Shown here one piece after another: positions 20,117 through 31,700 of a DNA stretch of 64,000 nucleotides. How positions within the stretch are numbered: the first letter of the stretch is position 1; the number at the start of each line of letters is the position of its first letter. This stretch comes from Candidatus Obscuribacterales bacterium (GTDB lineage Bacteria > Cyanobacteriota > Vampirovibrionia > Obscuribacterales > Obscuribacteraceae), in assembly GCA_020050835.1 (NCBI GenBank), contig JAGVKB010000075.1:42796-106795 (forward strand). The letters run 5' to 3'. A program made the position numbers and the translations under genes. Under the pieces are notes generated by a model. That model had not been told where the DNA came from. It did not search any database and worked only from the letters and a program-made list of their open reading frames with translations.

Positions 20117-22735
20117 ATGAGTGACGGAAGTAAGAAAGAAAGAATATTGGACAAGTGGTTGCCGGAAGGGGTAGTAAGCGATGCTGTTCGTTCTGCTCTG
20201 TATTCGGGCATCGAGTCTCCAGCAAATTCAGTCGGGCAGCTGTGGAACAAGACTGCCGGTCGCCAGTTAGGTAAAGTCGAGTCGCTTGGCTTAGTGAGCG
20301 CACCGACCGAGGCGACTTTCGGAAGCTTTCGTTGGCATGCGCAAACAATTGGTGGCGCAGCTGGCATGGTGGCTCCGTTCCTGCTGAGTAGGGTGATGGT
20401 CAAAGGGGCGTCTTGTACAGGCGCGAGCCTGACCGCGCGCGTTTTTGGTCAGGCAAGAACCTTTGAGTTAGCTGCCTCTAGCGGTCTGAGACTAGCTACT
20501 CCGGTATTGGAGGCCGGTGCCACCGGAGCGGTCTTCGAGGGATTGTTTCGCCCGGTTGAACCCAAAGATGGCAGCTTCTGGGCGGCGCGAGCGCGCAACT
20601 CTGCTGTAGGCTTTGCAACTTTCTCGGTCATGGCCGGCACGAATCAAGGCTTAAAAGCGCTGGATAGAGCCGCCTATGCAAGCTCTCCCTGGATGATTAA
20701 CACGTACCGGAGTGACCTAAGAAGACAGGTCGTTTCGGGCGGAATCGCCGGTTTTTCCGACGCCCAGTTCCGATCGCTTGCCTCAGGCAAAGGGCTGGCT
20801 TCTGGCGATGAAGTGTTGCATTCGACTTATAGCTTTGCTTTGTTGGGAGGAATGACTCGTACCGCCGGCGAGCTTGGTGCGCGCGCGCGCGGGAGGCTTT
20901 CAGTTTCTGATGTAGTGGCACGCGATGCGAGCCTGCAAGAGGTCGTGAAGCAATCAGACCAGTCAAAAATGTTGTTGAGCGATTTCGGTGATGTGCGCGT
21001 CAACGCTGCCGAATTCAAAGGTGGTCCGGAAAACGGTCTGGCACGGACCAGTGGGCTCGTCGAAGCAATGTCCGCGCAAGAAGCTAAAGCGGCAATTGCG
21101 CCGGCGGAGAGCTGGGATGTCGTGGCGAAAAGGAAAATGTCCGAAGCCAAAGCCAGTGAGGCGGCCAGGGCTGCGGAGCTGGAGGCACATCTAAGTAAGG
21201 TCCAGGCTGAGGCGAAAGAACGTGGACTGCCTGACCAGAATTGGGAGCAGAACCGGCATGCTCTCATTCGAGAAAGAGCATTCCTGAACGATATTCAAAA
21301 CAAGCTCGGCGAGGCGGCGGAGTACAAGGTGTCAATTGAGGCGCTGGAAAGGGCCTGGTACCGGAAATGGTCGCAGACTGTCGAGCCTGGTCAAGAGCTG
21401 CAAGCCAGGCTGTCTCAAAGTTTCAACGCAAATCATGCCGAACCGGCCAGCGCCGAGAAGTACAACCAGAGCATGCGAGATACCGGACCGGCTAAGGCTG
21501 CCGTAGTCGAGCCGCATCTTCCGGCTGATAAGCATGCCACCCTGGTCGATATCGGGTCGGCTGATGGTTTCGTGCCAGATGCGCTGACGCGATCTAATCC
21601 GAAAGTGACTGCTTTTGCGCTCGAGCTTGATCCACACTCATTCCTCGGTATGTTGGCGAAAAGCCGGGCCGATCGTGCCGGTCTCGCGGGCGGGCAGCAG
21701 CCGGAAGCGCCGTTTAAACCGCTGCCTATTTTCGCCGATGGGGTGATGCCGAAACTACCGGTCAAAGCTGTCGATGCATTTACATCCTTGAGCAATGTGC
21801 ACGAGTTGATCTCTTATCCCAAGCAATACTATGGACCTTTCGAGCTTGGCAACGCACGTCTGGCGATTTGGCAGTGGGCAAGGTCTTTGAAGGATGGCGG
21901 CAAGATAGTGGTTAAGGACTTCATGCTGCCGGAGGTAAAGGGAACGGATACGGTCGTGCTCAAATTCAAGGACTTGACCGGAACGCGCCCGCAAAGTTGC
22001 TTTGAAGGTGAACCGGTTGCTGCAGAGTATTTGGATGGTCGGGCCGGGAAGTTGTGGTTCGAAGAGTTTGTCGGCCAGCGGCCGTGGCGCGTGACCGAGA
22101 ATGGTGCTGCAAAGAATGGGCAGCCTGAGTTTGCGACCGTGAGCTTTCAGGGAAAGAACTTGAGATATCGTTGGCTTCAAGATGGCAGCGGTATTGAATG
22201 CGACCTCGCGACGGCCGGTGAGATTATGGTCTCTTCGCGCTACGGAATGCTTGAAACGCGCAACGAAATGAAAGGCGTGATGGCCGAGCAATTTATGAAT
22301 CTTACCCGTGATGGTTATTCGAGTTTCTTTCGAGCAGCCAGTCCACTCGGATACAGGCTTAAGCGCATCGGTGAACCATCGTCGAAGGCTGGCGCCGACT
22401 ATCTACAACACCGCCAGCAGTATTTCGAGCTGTTTGCCAAGGACCCTGCTACCGGTAATCTGTCACCGGTTGATCTGTCAGCGGGCAACAAGGGAATGCA
22501 TGTAACTTATCAAGGCGCCTTTGCCAAAGTCCCTGCTGGCGCGATCAAACATCTGCTCGACATCGGCACCGGACCGCTGGAGCGGTCGCTGCAATTTCAA
22601 CCGCTCTTGAGATTCTCGTCTCACGAACAAAAATTCGGTTCATCGCAGATTGCCACCGGCTTCAGTAGCGTTCCGTCTGTCAACTCCTTTCTGACTGAGT
22701 ATTGCTGGCGATTTTTCAGTGGTGCCAAGAAGTAA
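20117..22735 (+). CDS. Large protein with glycine-rich helical region and methyltransferase-like domain
   Basis: 872 residues, no named family. Residues about 60-260 are Ala/Gly-rich with several weakly hydrophobic helices and resemble a block in the giant protein next door. Residues about 330-430 are charged and probably coiled coil. Residues about 470-610 look like a class I SAM methyltransferase: LVDIGSADGF near 476-485 fits the glycine-rich motif I, ALELD fits the acidic motif II end, and LKDGGKIVVKDF near 592-602 fits a late strand. The remainder is of unknown fold. No signal peptide. The ATG at 20117 has only a weak ribosome site. It converges on the 4233-aa gene with 23 bp between the stops. 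Substrate unknown; an effector or modifying role is speculation. Confidence 0.8.
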   Translation: MSDGSKKERILDKWLPEGVVSDAVRSALYSGIESPANSVGQLWNKTAGRQLGKVESLGLVSAPTEATFGSFRWHAQTIGGAAGMVAPFLLSRVMVKGASCTGASLTARVFGQARTFELAASSGLRLATPVLEAGATGAVFEGLFRPVEPKDGSFWAARARNSAVGFATFSVMAGTNQGLKALDRAAYASSPWMINTYRSDLRRQVVSGGIAGFSDAQFRSLASGKGLASGDEVLHSTYSFALLGGMTRTAGELGARARGRLSVSDVVARDASLQEVVKQSDQSKMLLSDFGDVRVNAAEFKGGPENGLARTSGLVEAMSAQEAKAAIAPAESWDVVAKRKMSEAKASEAARAAELEAHLSKVQAEAKERGLPDQNWEQNRHALIRERAFLNDIQNKLGEAAEYKVSIEALERAWYRKWSQTVEPGQELQARLSQSFNANHAEPASAEKYNQSMRDTGPAKAAVVEPHLPADKHATLVDIGSADGFVPDALTRSNPKVTAFALELDPHSFLGMLAKSRADRAGLAGGQQPEAPFKPLPIFADGVMPKLPVKAVDAFTSLSNVHELISYPKQYYGPFELGNARLAIWQWARSLKDGGKIVVKDFMLPEVKGTDTVVLKFKDLTGTRPQSCFEGEPVAAEYLDGRAGKLWFEEFVGQRPWRVTENGAAKNGQPEFATVSFQGKNLRYRWLQDGSGIECDLATAGEIMVSSRYGMLETRNEMKGVMAEQFMNLTRDGYSSFFRAASPLGYRLKRIGEPSSKAGADYLQHRQQYFELFAKDPATGNLSPVDLSAGNKGMHVTYQGAFAKVPAGAIKHLLDIGTGPLERSLQFQPLLRFSSHEQKFGSSQIATGFSSVPSVNSFLTEYCWRFFSGAKK

Positions 22736-22758
22736 TTGCGGGGAATCCGCCACCCAGC

Positions 22759-25700
22759 TCACTTACCGGTGGGACCGACAGCGTATGGACCGTGGGCTCC
22801 GGTTGCAACGTGCAGGCAAGCTGCGGTTTTGGTTATTTTGCTCACTAGGGATTGCTCAAATCGATCGTTGGACTGCGCCATCAGTTTTAGCACCGGATGG
22901 TGGAGCAGTAGATGAGGCAGCGAGACCTCACTGCTCGTCGCGACAATACCCCCGTCCAAGCTGTGATTCACAATTCTTCGGTGACCTTCCCAGAGCCCCA
23001 GATCGTCTGTCTTTCGATGAATGCTCAGCGCCTGTCCGGTCGAGAGAGAAGTTTGCATGTTGCCATAGCTGACTCGCACATCGCCGGCACCGCGGTCATG
23101 CAAGACGCTGATTGTGGCTCCGGACTTCTCCTTTGTTAACAAGACAATCGCTCCGGCTGCGATCGTAACCGTCGCATCGCCAACAATGGCTGCACTGTCC
23201 TTGTTGGAATTTATGCATGACTCCCCCGACTTCAAGCGGATAATGCCGCCGTGAGCTAGTGAAACTCTCGCATCGGGTCCGCGCAGCACTGTTGCTCGGG
23301 GCAAGGTTAGCTTGTGCCCGCTGGCTGGTACGCCGGATGCAACCGGCTGGCTGAATGCAACCGGTTGGTACGACGAACCTCTGTCGGTCTCTGATTTAAA
23401 TGGCACTGCTTGTGGTGCGGAGCCGGTAGGAAGTGCATTGGCCTCGGAGGGCGCTGGCATTGATTCCATCTCCGGGAATCTGCCAGTCTCGGCGAAGAAT
23501 TGCGCGCGCCCTGCAACTCCTTTGATCTGCGCATCTGAAAGCCCCAGTCCCTTAAGAGCCTCCGTCCCGCTTGGGTCCTTCAGCAGCTGAGCGAAGGTGT
23601 TTATCTTCAACTGCGTTGCAGGTGAAATCGACTTGCCGGAAAACATCATGATCTGTCCTTCGGCGGAGTCCGGGCTTACTGCCCCTTCCGGTAGGAACCA
23701 TTTCGGTTCAGTCTCCTGGCTGAAACCACGGCCCAGGTCTATATTGCTTACCTTCACCGATTCACCACGACCGCTCACCATGAAGTTGGCGCCATGCATA
23801 TCGCTGTCGCCATAAATCAGTCGCTCTACCAGCGCCTGTTCGAAAACGGCATCGAATGCTTTGGCTTCCACTTTTGATGCTGGTGGCCGGCCCAGATACT
23901 GCGACAGGGACTTGGAGCCGGCAAGCTCCTGCACCATCGCCGGTGCCGAGCTGCCGTCAGGCAAAGTCACTTCTCGCACAGCAGTAGCCGGATATGGCGA
24001 ATCAAATCCGAGCATCTGATTGAGCTGATGGGCTGCCTGCTCGAAGGTAACCCTTTCTGCAAAGTTTTCGCCACCGGGCACGGCAGCCCCTTCGTTGGTG
24101 ACTCGGGCGATCACTACTTTAGGACCGTTTTCAGGACTCTGGTGCACGGCGAAAAATGTTTGGAATCCGCTGGTGTTTCCACCAATCAGCTCCTTTGCCT
24201 CAACCGCTCCCGACAACAGTCCTTGCTGGCGTTGACTTAGTGATGGCGGCTTTGTTGACAAATCCGAAGTGTTTGCGTTCAAGCCCGGAGCCTCGAATAC
24301 AGTAGGAGCTTCGTGATCTCCAGCATTTAGTGGGGGTGAGCCTACCATGCTGTTGCGAAAGTCTATAGCAAGATCCCGAAGAACTTCTGGCGAGGCTCCC
24401 TGTTTCACGGCCTCACTGTATGATTTTGCAAAATTGGAAAAGTTTTCTTCTGTAATCCCGGAGAGTCTGGAATTGCTAGACAGCGGCAGATTGGATAACT
24501 GCTCGACAGAGCTCGCTGGTCCATTGATTTCTGCAGAGACCACCGTCAGTCGTGTGTTCAGAAATTTATTGATGGATTGGTTTATGCCTGTCAGAGTATT
24601 GTAAGCCGCCTGTGTACTGAGAGCGTCTTGAGGGCTAATTAAAGGATCGGCAGAGGCTTTATAACCGTCACCCTGACTTGCCAGATACTGAAGCTTTGAT
24701 TGCGCGGCACGTATTTCCGGGGAAAGTAACGCCGGATCGACAGCAGCTGCAGCGCCAAATCGATCAGTAAGCATGAAGGCGATTGCAAACTCGGAAATGT
24801 TTTGTGTTCGACCATCCAAATAACTTGTAAGTTGAGCGTTGTCACCGGATGACAAGACTTGTCTCACCTGAGACTGATCGGCTCCTTTCATGATGTCAGC
24901 GAATGTGGTGACAGCACGCTGTGAAGCCATGATTGGCTCGAAGGCTGTTTTCTGATAAACATCAAACAAGCCTCCAAATGGCTGCATGAGTGCTACTCGG
25001 TCACTGTTGGGAGTATATGTGCGTAGCAATTCCCCGAAGGAAAGGCTACCGTCCTGCGCTTTGAGTGACAACTTGAACATTTCCGCTTGCATTTCCTTGA
25101 AGCTCAACAGATAGCCGACATCCGAACCATTTTGAGGATCCTGTCCTATATTTGGAATGTATTCGACTGTCTTAAGTCTAGTAACCAAGGCATCCACTTC
25201 AGCTGGAGTGGCTTGTCTGCCTAATTCTCCGCGTAACTGATCGCTTATAAAAGTCCTGTTTTGATCGATCATTGAATGATAAGCGCTCTGCAACTGCTGC
25301 CGGATCTCTGGGTCGAGCAATCGAGAGTCGACCAGATGCCCTGTTTCATGATCGAAGGTCAAGACTCGGCTATTGGCTTCGCCTGAGGCTTTTACTGAAA
25401 TAGTCATTTGGCTCGAACTGAAGCTACCTGCCTTTCCAGAAAGCTGCGGATCGAATACTACTCTTTCCGGTCGAATCCCCAGTGTCTCAAACTCTGCCAG
25501 CACTGCATCGACCACCTTACTGCTCGTACCGTCGTGGATTTCCAACTGTACGCCCCGTAAAGAGGTTGTGGTGAGTCCTTCCCCACCGTAGGCGTAGGTT
25601 CCTGGTGGTATAGTGAATTCGCCCGTTCCTGCCCCTGCAAGCCGTTCAATAAGCGATGTGAAAGTTTGCTGTACCCGATTTGTGAATGAGCCGACATCTG

Positions 25701-28700
25701 CTGCTTCCGAAACAACATCCGGACCGATGTTGGTGTGCAACTCTCTGATGCTTTCGCCGGAGTTCAACTCGGCGCGCGACGCATCGGCAACAACTTTGTC
25801 TAAGCCTGACTTTTGAAGCGCGAGTTTGTCCTGGCTCACGATTCGTTCGAGTCGTAGTTCGGTTTGACTTGGGTTGACATTTGCCTGATCGGCCCCCACG
25901 AACCGGTCTAGTCGTTGCTCCGTATTGGTCAAAAATGGGAGTATGGCTGTCTCGCCTGGTTTGGTAAAGGACCAATTTTCAGCGCCGTTGAGTCCCTTGA
26001 TTAACCCGCTTCCGGCGATGTTGACAGCTCCGAAAAGTGCGTGAGTTTTCATTCCGTCAGTGAAAGCCTGTGTCGCAGTATTGAAGAGTACTTCTCCGAA
26101 AGATACGCCGGGTGCAATCTTGCCTTGCGCGTAGTTACTGGTAACTGATATTCCTTCCGATATAGCATTCGATAAGCCAGCATCCAGGAAACCGCCCAGA
26201 TATTGTCCAGGCAATTGGCCGGTGTACTTGCTGATGCCTGCAGTCAGCGGTCCGGTCAGTGGCATCGCAAGTAGGTTGCCAGCCTGGTTGAGAAATCCTT
26301 GTTTGTATCCGGTCAGGTAAGCAGTGCTCATCTCTTTGACTGCGGTGTCAAAGTCATTGCGGCCGAGGCTGTCTATGCCTACATACAGTCCAGTCGCAGA
26401 GCCTTGCAGCGTGGCGGTCGCCGCCAATGACATAGATGCTGCCGGTAGGAGACCTAGTCCCATCCCTCGTACCGCGTTGAATGTGGCTGAGCCGTATCCT
26501 ACCGAGGCAATGGAGACTGTTGTATTGACGAACGCATCAGAGCCGTCCTGCCATGTCTGGTATGCTTTGAGATCTACATTGTTGATGCTAGACACCGTCC
26601 TGTCACCAAGATTTTGCTGATATAAAAACTGCGAGAAATAGATTTTTGTGAACTCTGAATTACTTGATGCCTTAGCCAGACGATCACCGATTGCCTGAAT
26701 TTCCGTATGAACATCACCGAGAAATTCTTTGCGAAAGTCGATTGCCTTTTCTCTGCGCTCACCGACGCTGTCTCCGTAAAACCCGACTTGTTGCAGCAAT
26801 GTGCCGGTCGGGCTGAATCCATCCGGTGCATGCTGGAGTGCAGCCGAGAGCGGAGACATATTTGTAAACCCCCAGTCGGCCACCGACTGCGCAAATTCGA
26901 AGACGTTGTCTAACGTTTGTCCCAACCCGGTTCGCAAGCCACTTTGCTTACTTGCATTCAGCTGCTGATTGGCTGCCACCAGGGCGTTTTGATTTTGCGC
27001 TGTGATTGCTACCTCCTGCAGCATCAGCGGCTTGGCCTTTTCCAGAAGGAAAGGCAGGGCTTCGTTCATTACTTCTTTATCGCTTTCAGTCAGTGAGTTG
27101 CTTCGGTATCGATCGGCAAATCCTGCCTCGAGGCGGCCTTCTAAGGAAGGGGGTAAACCAATTCCTGCTTCAAAATCATTCAAATTGAAAATCTCGCTCC
27201 AGCCACTTACCAGCGGGCCCTTTATTCCATCGCGAGCGGCCATGAGCTCCAGGCTGGAATTCCACTGAATCGTGTCGAAGACGATTTGTGTCTGCTGAAA
27301 CTGCTGAGCAGTATTAGCCCTTCGATCTATGTCAATACCGCCATTTATGGAGAGCTCGGTGTGGTTGGAGATTTTATTTCCATAGTTGACAAACGCCGAG
27401 TCGGAAAAGTTCATGGCGCTTTGAGCCTCATCAAGAGTAGTTGCCCCATTCAACTTTCTGACTACATCACTGGCCATTTCGACCTCGCTAGCGAGAAACT
27501 GCGAAAGCGACTTGCGAAGTGACTCGAAACCGGCATTTTGCAAGGTGGACAATCCCGCTGACGCGTTAAGCAGGTTGTTGACGACACTCAATTGCGCGTT
27601 GAGGATTGAGAGCTGCTCGTCACTAATGTCGCCCTCACGCAGGTTGAGCAACTCCGCTTGTGTCGCCAAAAGTTGGTTTTGCAGGTCTTGCCCCGAAGAA
27701 GCACCGCTGACAGTGCCCTGGAGAGCTGCAAGCGCATCCTTTATTCCTTGAGCGAAGTTGGCCGCACCATTGGCCAAGGCAAGGGCATTCTGTTGAATCT
27801 TGGCATCAGCTAGCGCCTTTGCTTGCTCGAGCCTGTCAACAGTCCGAATTGCCAGTGCCTGTTCTACTGGCGTACCGTCTTTGAGCTGCCCGATTAGATT
27901 GCTTTGACCCAGTCTGGTTGCGGACTGCTGATACTGCCCTAGTTGATTTGAATTTACTTCCTGCACAAACGGCACCAGAAGCTTTGGTGTCTGCGCCAGC
28001 CCGGGTAGCTCGGCAAGCTTGCTGGCGAGGTCTTCCGGCAATGTTCCCAGGTCCCTGGGCAGACTTGCTTCCAGCTTATCGAAAAAATTGAAGTAGCTGT
28101 ATTGCTGATCGAGATAGTCGTTTTCAGTGCTGGATGACGAGCCCCCAGTGCTGCTGATAGAGACGGTGCGCAGGAGTAAAACAAGGTCGTCAAAGACGTG
28201 CGAGCTGCCACCCGGTATCTGAATCTCGTAGGCCGGACCCTGGACCGCATTATTGGGAATCGGCCCTTCGAAAATCACCTCACCAAAAACTGTGTAGAAC
28301 TCATAGTGATAGCTTGGACTGCTAATAGTGAATTCTTCGGTTGTGGAGGATTCCACCGAGCTTGCTACGATGCTGGGAGAGGCTTGTAGAGGTGGTGCAC
28401 CAATTTCAATCAGTCCGACTAGTTTGGAATTAATGTCCGTTCGCTTTACTTGATAAAAGGTTTCGGTATTTTCGAATAAGGTCTTCAAATAGTTGAAGCC
28501 CTGCTCCAGGAAGGGGCGGTCAACAGTGTTCGAGTCCTGCGTCAGAGTGTTTAACTGGCTTTCGGTGCCAGTAAGCTTTGCGCGCACTTCCTGCAGCTGT
28601 CCACTGAGCCTAGTACTCTCTTTCGTCAATTCAGTCAGCTTCGACTGTTGTTGCACCTTGGCGATGCTTTCTTTCTGATTCAAACTACTCAAAACGCGCT

Positions 28701-31700
28701 CTTTGATATCTAATTGCTCGCGCAGCGAGGATATCTCTTGCAGGGCAGTGCTTTGATTGGCAGACCCGGAATCGAGCGCTTGTAGCTGTCCTTCAAGAGC
28801 AGTTATCTGGGACTTGACAGTAGTTCTTTGTTGTCCCAGGTCCGCAATCAGCGTATCGAATTGCTGACCAAGGTTTTCCTGTTGGTTTTGAATCTGCAGC
28901 ATCTTGCCTTCAAACAGAGCTTCCTGAAATTGCAGTCCGCCAATTTCAGTTTCGAGCATAGTCTTTTGCAGATTGAAAGCAGCGCCGTTGGCAGCTGTCT
29001 TGTCTGCGAAGCTGATGCTGGCGCTGCCGATGTCCAGCATGAATCGTGCTTGATTTACAACCCGACCGATATCCGTACTTTCATCTCCGGAAGGAAGCTC
29101 GATTGTTTGATAACCCTTCGCCGCTGGAATGAAAGGAACGCTACCGTCAAGTGCATTGGCCAATTGCACTTCAAATTCGTGTTCGACTTGCGGTAAATTG
29201 CTTATGAAATTGAGTTGCTCCGCGTTGTTGTCCAGCCGTTGGGTCAATTCAGGGAGCATTTGATCTCTTAGCTCACTGAGCAGTTTGACGAAGCGGTTCT
29301 CCTGTTGCCTCTCCTCATTTCTGACCGGCGGTGGTGGCAGCGGCTTCTGTCCATAGGTCGCGTCTGACAACTCGCTGGTGAGTGCAGTCAATGTGTCGCT
29401 CAGGTTGGTGCGCTGTGTCAGCAGATCCGTTCTGGTTTGTTGCAGGGTACCGGTATTGGCTCCGACCAATGGCGCGTTCAACAACTCCAATTCCACCTGT
29501 TGAATTTGCAGGTCCGTCAGATTTATCTGTTCGCCGATCCGACTGATTAGCAGATGAAGCTTTTGCGTGCCGTTCCAGTCGCTCCAGAGAGTCGGTTCAA
29601 AAGTGCTTTGTAAGTCGATGCTGTTCTGAACCTGCTGTACTTTCTCAGCCACCTTCTGTTGAAGCTTGAGATTCGATTGCAGTGGAATCGCGAACACAGA
29701 CAATTGCGTAAGTTGTTGCAGTAGGTCGTTCTGGTTCAACGCTTCCTGAGCGACAATCTGATTCCTGCTGGTGTCTAGGTCATTGAGGCTAAGGTTAATT
29801 GACTCTGAATCGTCGGGGGTTCTAAGAAGCTGAATTTGCAGTTGTTGGGTCTGCAGCTCAAGCAGGGTAATCTGCTTGTCTGACAGGTCGGTCAGTGACC
29901 GGGAGCGCAGCATTAGCAGCCCTTGTGTCGCTGGCAGATTCTGATCGAGAAACGGCTTGTCTGACTCGCTTCCCAGCCGGATTTGCAGAGCTTCCAACTT
30001 TAAAGAATCACGATCTATTTTTTCTTGCAAGGACAATTGCTTCTTGCCGAGAGTCTGTATGTCTTGCAGCAGGTTGAGATCTGAAAGCGAGTTGTTTCTC
30101 TTGGACGGCAGCGAAATAAGTTCGGTGTTGAGTTCGACCAATTGAGCGGCGAAATCTTCGGCTCCATCCGGTATGGCAGCGATTTCGACAATTTGTTGAG
30201 TATAGAATTTGTCCAGGAGATTGAATTGTGACGAAGTCAGACTCCTGACTGTCACGAAAGGAATCTCCAGAAATGGTCGACTGGTAAGTGCCTTGATGCG
30301 GTTACCGACGAAGTCTAGTTTGTCTAACAGCCCTTGCACGGTGGTCTCACCGCGCAAATCAATCGGAATAATCTTAATCGGCCCGGCTGGCGTCCCAGTA
30401 GTGTTGATGGTTCCTGTCAGCAGATCTGGCTCATCAGTGGGCAACACCCCGGAGCTCAAGAGCACGGCTCCGCCGCTGGCTCCTGTACTGCCGGATGTGT
30501 TGATGCTGGCAATCGTCACCGCACCTGGTGCCTGCGTTATCAATAGACCGCCGGAGTTGCCGCTTCCGGAGCCGGTGGTTACCAGATTTCCTGTGTTGGC
30601 ATCGCCACTTCCGGATATGCCAGCAGTTATAACTATCAAACCGCCGCTGCCACCGGATGATCCGAGCCCGCCTGAGGCAATCAGGTCTGCGACGGCGACT
30701 GAGTTTTGCGAAGCAATTACAATGGCGCCGCCGTCGCCGTTGAGCGCTGTTGTCGTCAACGCGCCCAGCGCTGCAACATTGTCGCCCTCGATATTAATGT
30801 CGCCGGCACCAGCCTGTCCACCAGCCGACGCGCTAATACCACCGTTGACAGTAACAACCGCCAGCCTGGAAGTGATCGAGACGTTACCGGCCTTGTTGCC
30901 TGCTCCTGCCAGAGAGCCTGTGCTGACCGCTGTTGCAGCAGACGGCCCCAGAAAGTTCACTGCAACCGAGCCGGCGTTGGCTTCCAGTCGAACGTCACCA
31001 CCACTGCTTCCGGCCGAGGATGTGTCTATGATGCCAGAGACCAGTATCGCCTCTGCTGCTGCTAACTCTACCGAGCCACCGGCTTTGCCGGCGGCGGTCG
31101 CTGATGCGTTGACAGTGTCTATGAGCAGTGAACCAAGGCCGGCCAGACCAGCTATCACTTGAATGGGTCCGCTGTCAAAAGCGGTTCCACCTGCGCTTGT
31201 CACCTGAGCGACGACGATATCTTTTGCCGCAAAAAGATTCAATTCAGCGCCGCCCGAGGCGACGGTCAACGATGGCAGGCTGATAGTGCCGCTAGCCGAG
31301 CCGATAGTAGTAACCGAGAATGCTGGCAGGCACTGAAGGCATGTCGATGCCAGATCTTGCATGAATGTTTGCGGCAGATCCCCATTCAAAGTAAATTGCA
31401 CGCCTGCACCGACCGTAATGTTGCCCGCTACGTTGCTGCCAATTGAATCAAGCTGTCCGACCAGTGTCTCTGGGGTGAAGATGCTGCCAAAAGCGAGCAC
31501 GAAAAGCTCACCGCCGTCGGTACTGTGTGTCGCTACGGGAGAGAACAGACCGGTTAACTCAACGTCTCCGCCATAGTTGGCAATAAACTGGTCGCCGTCA
31601 ACCGCAGTTGATGCTAGCTTGAGTGTGCCGGTGCCTACAATCAGATTCAGATGGTCGCTGATGGTTGAAACTTCTCCTTCAATGAGGCTGGTGTTAACGC

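Noticed and set aside
30209..31162. 317-aa plus-strand open frame rich in Pro/Ser/Thr
   Set aside because: Antisense to the Gly/Ser-rich repeat part of the giant gene; the low complexity is inherited from it.
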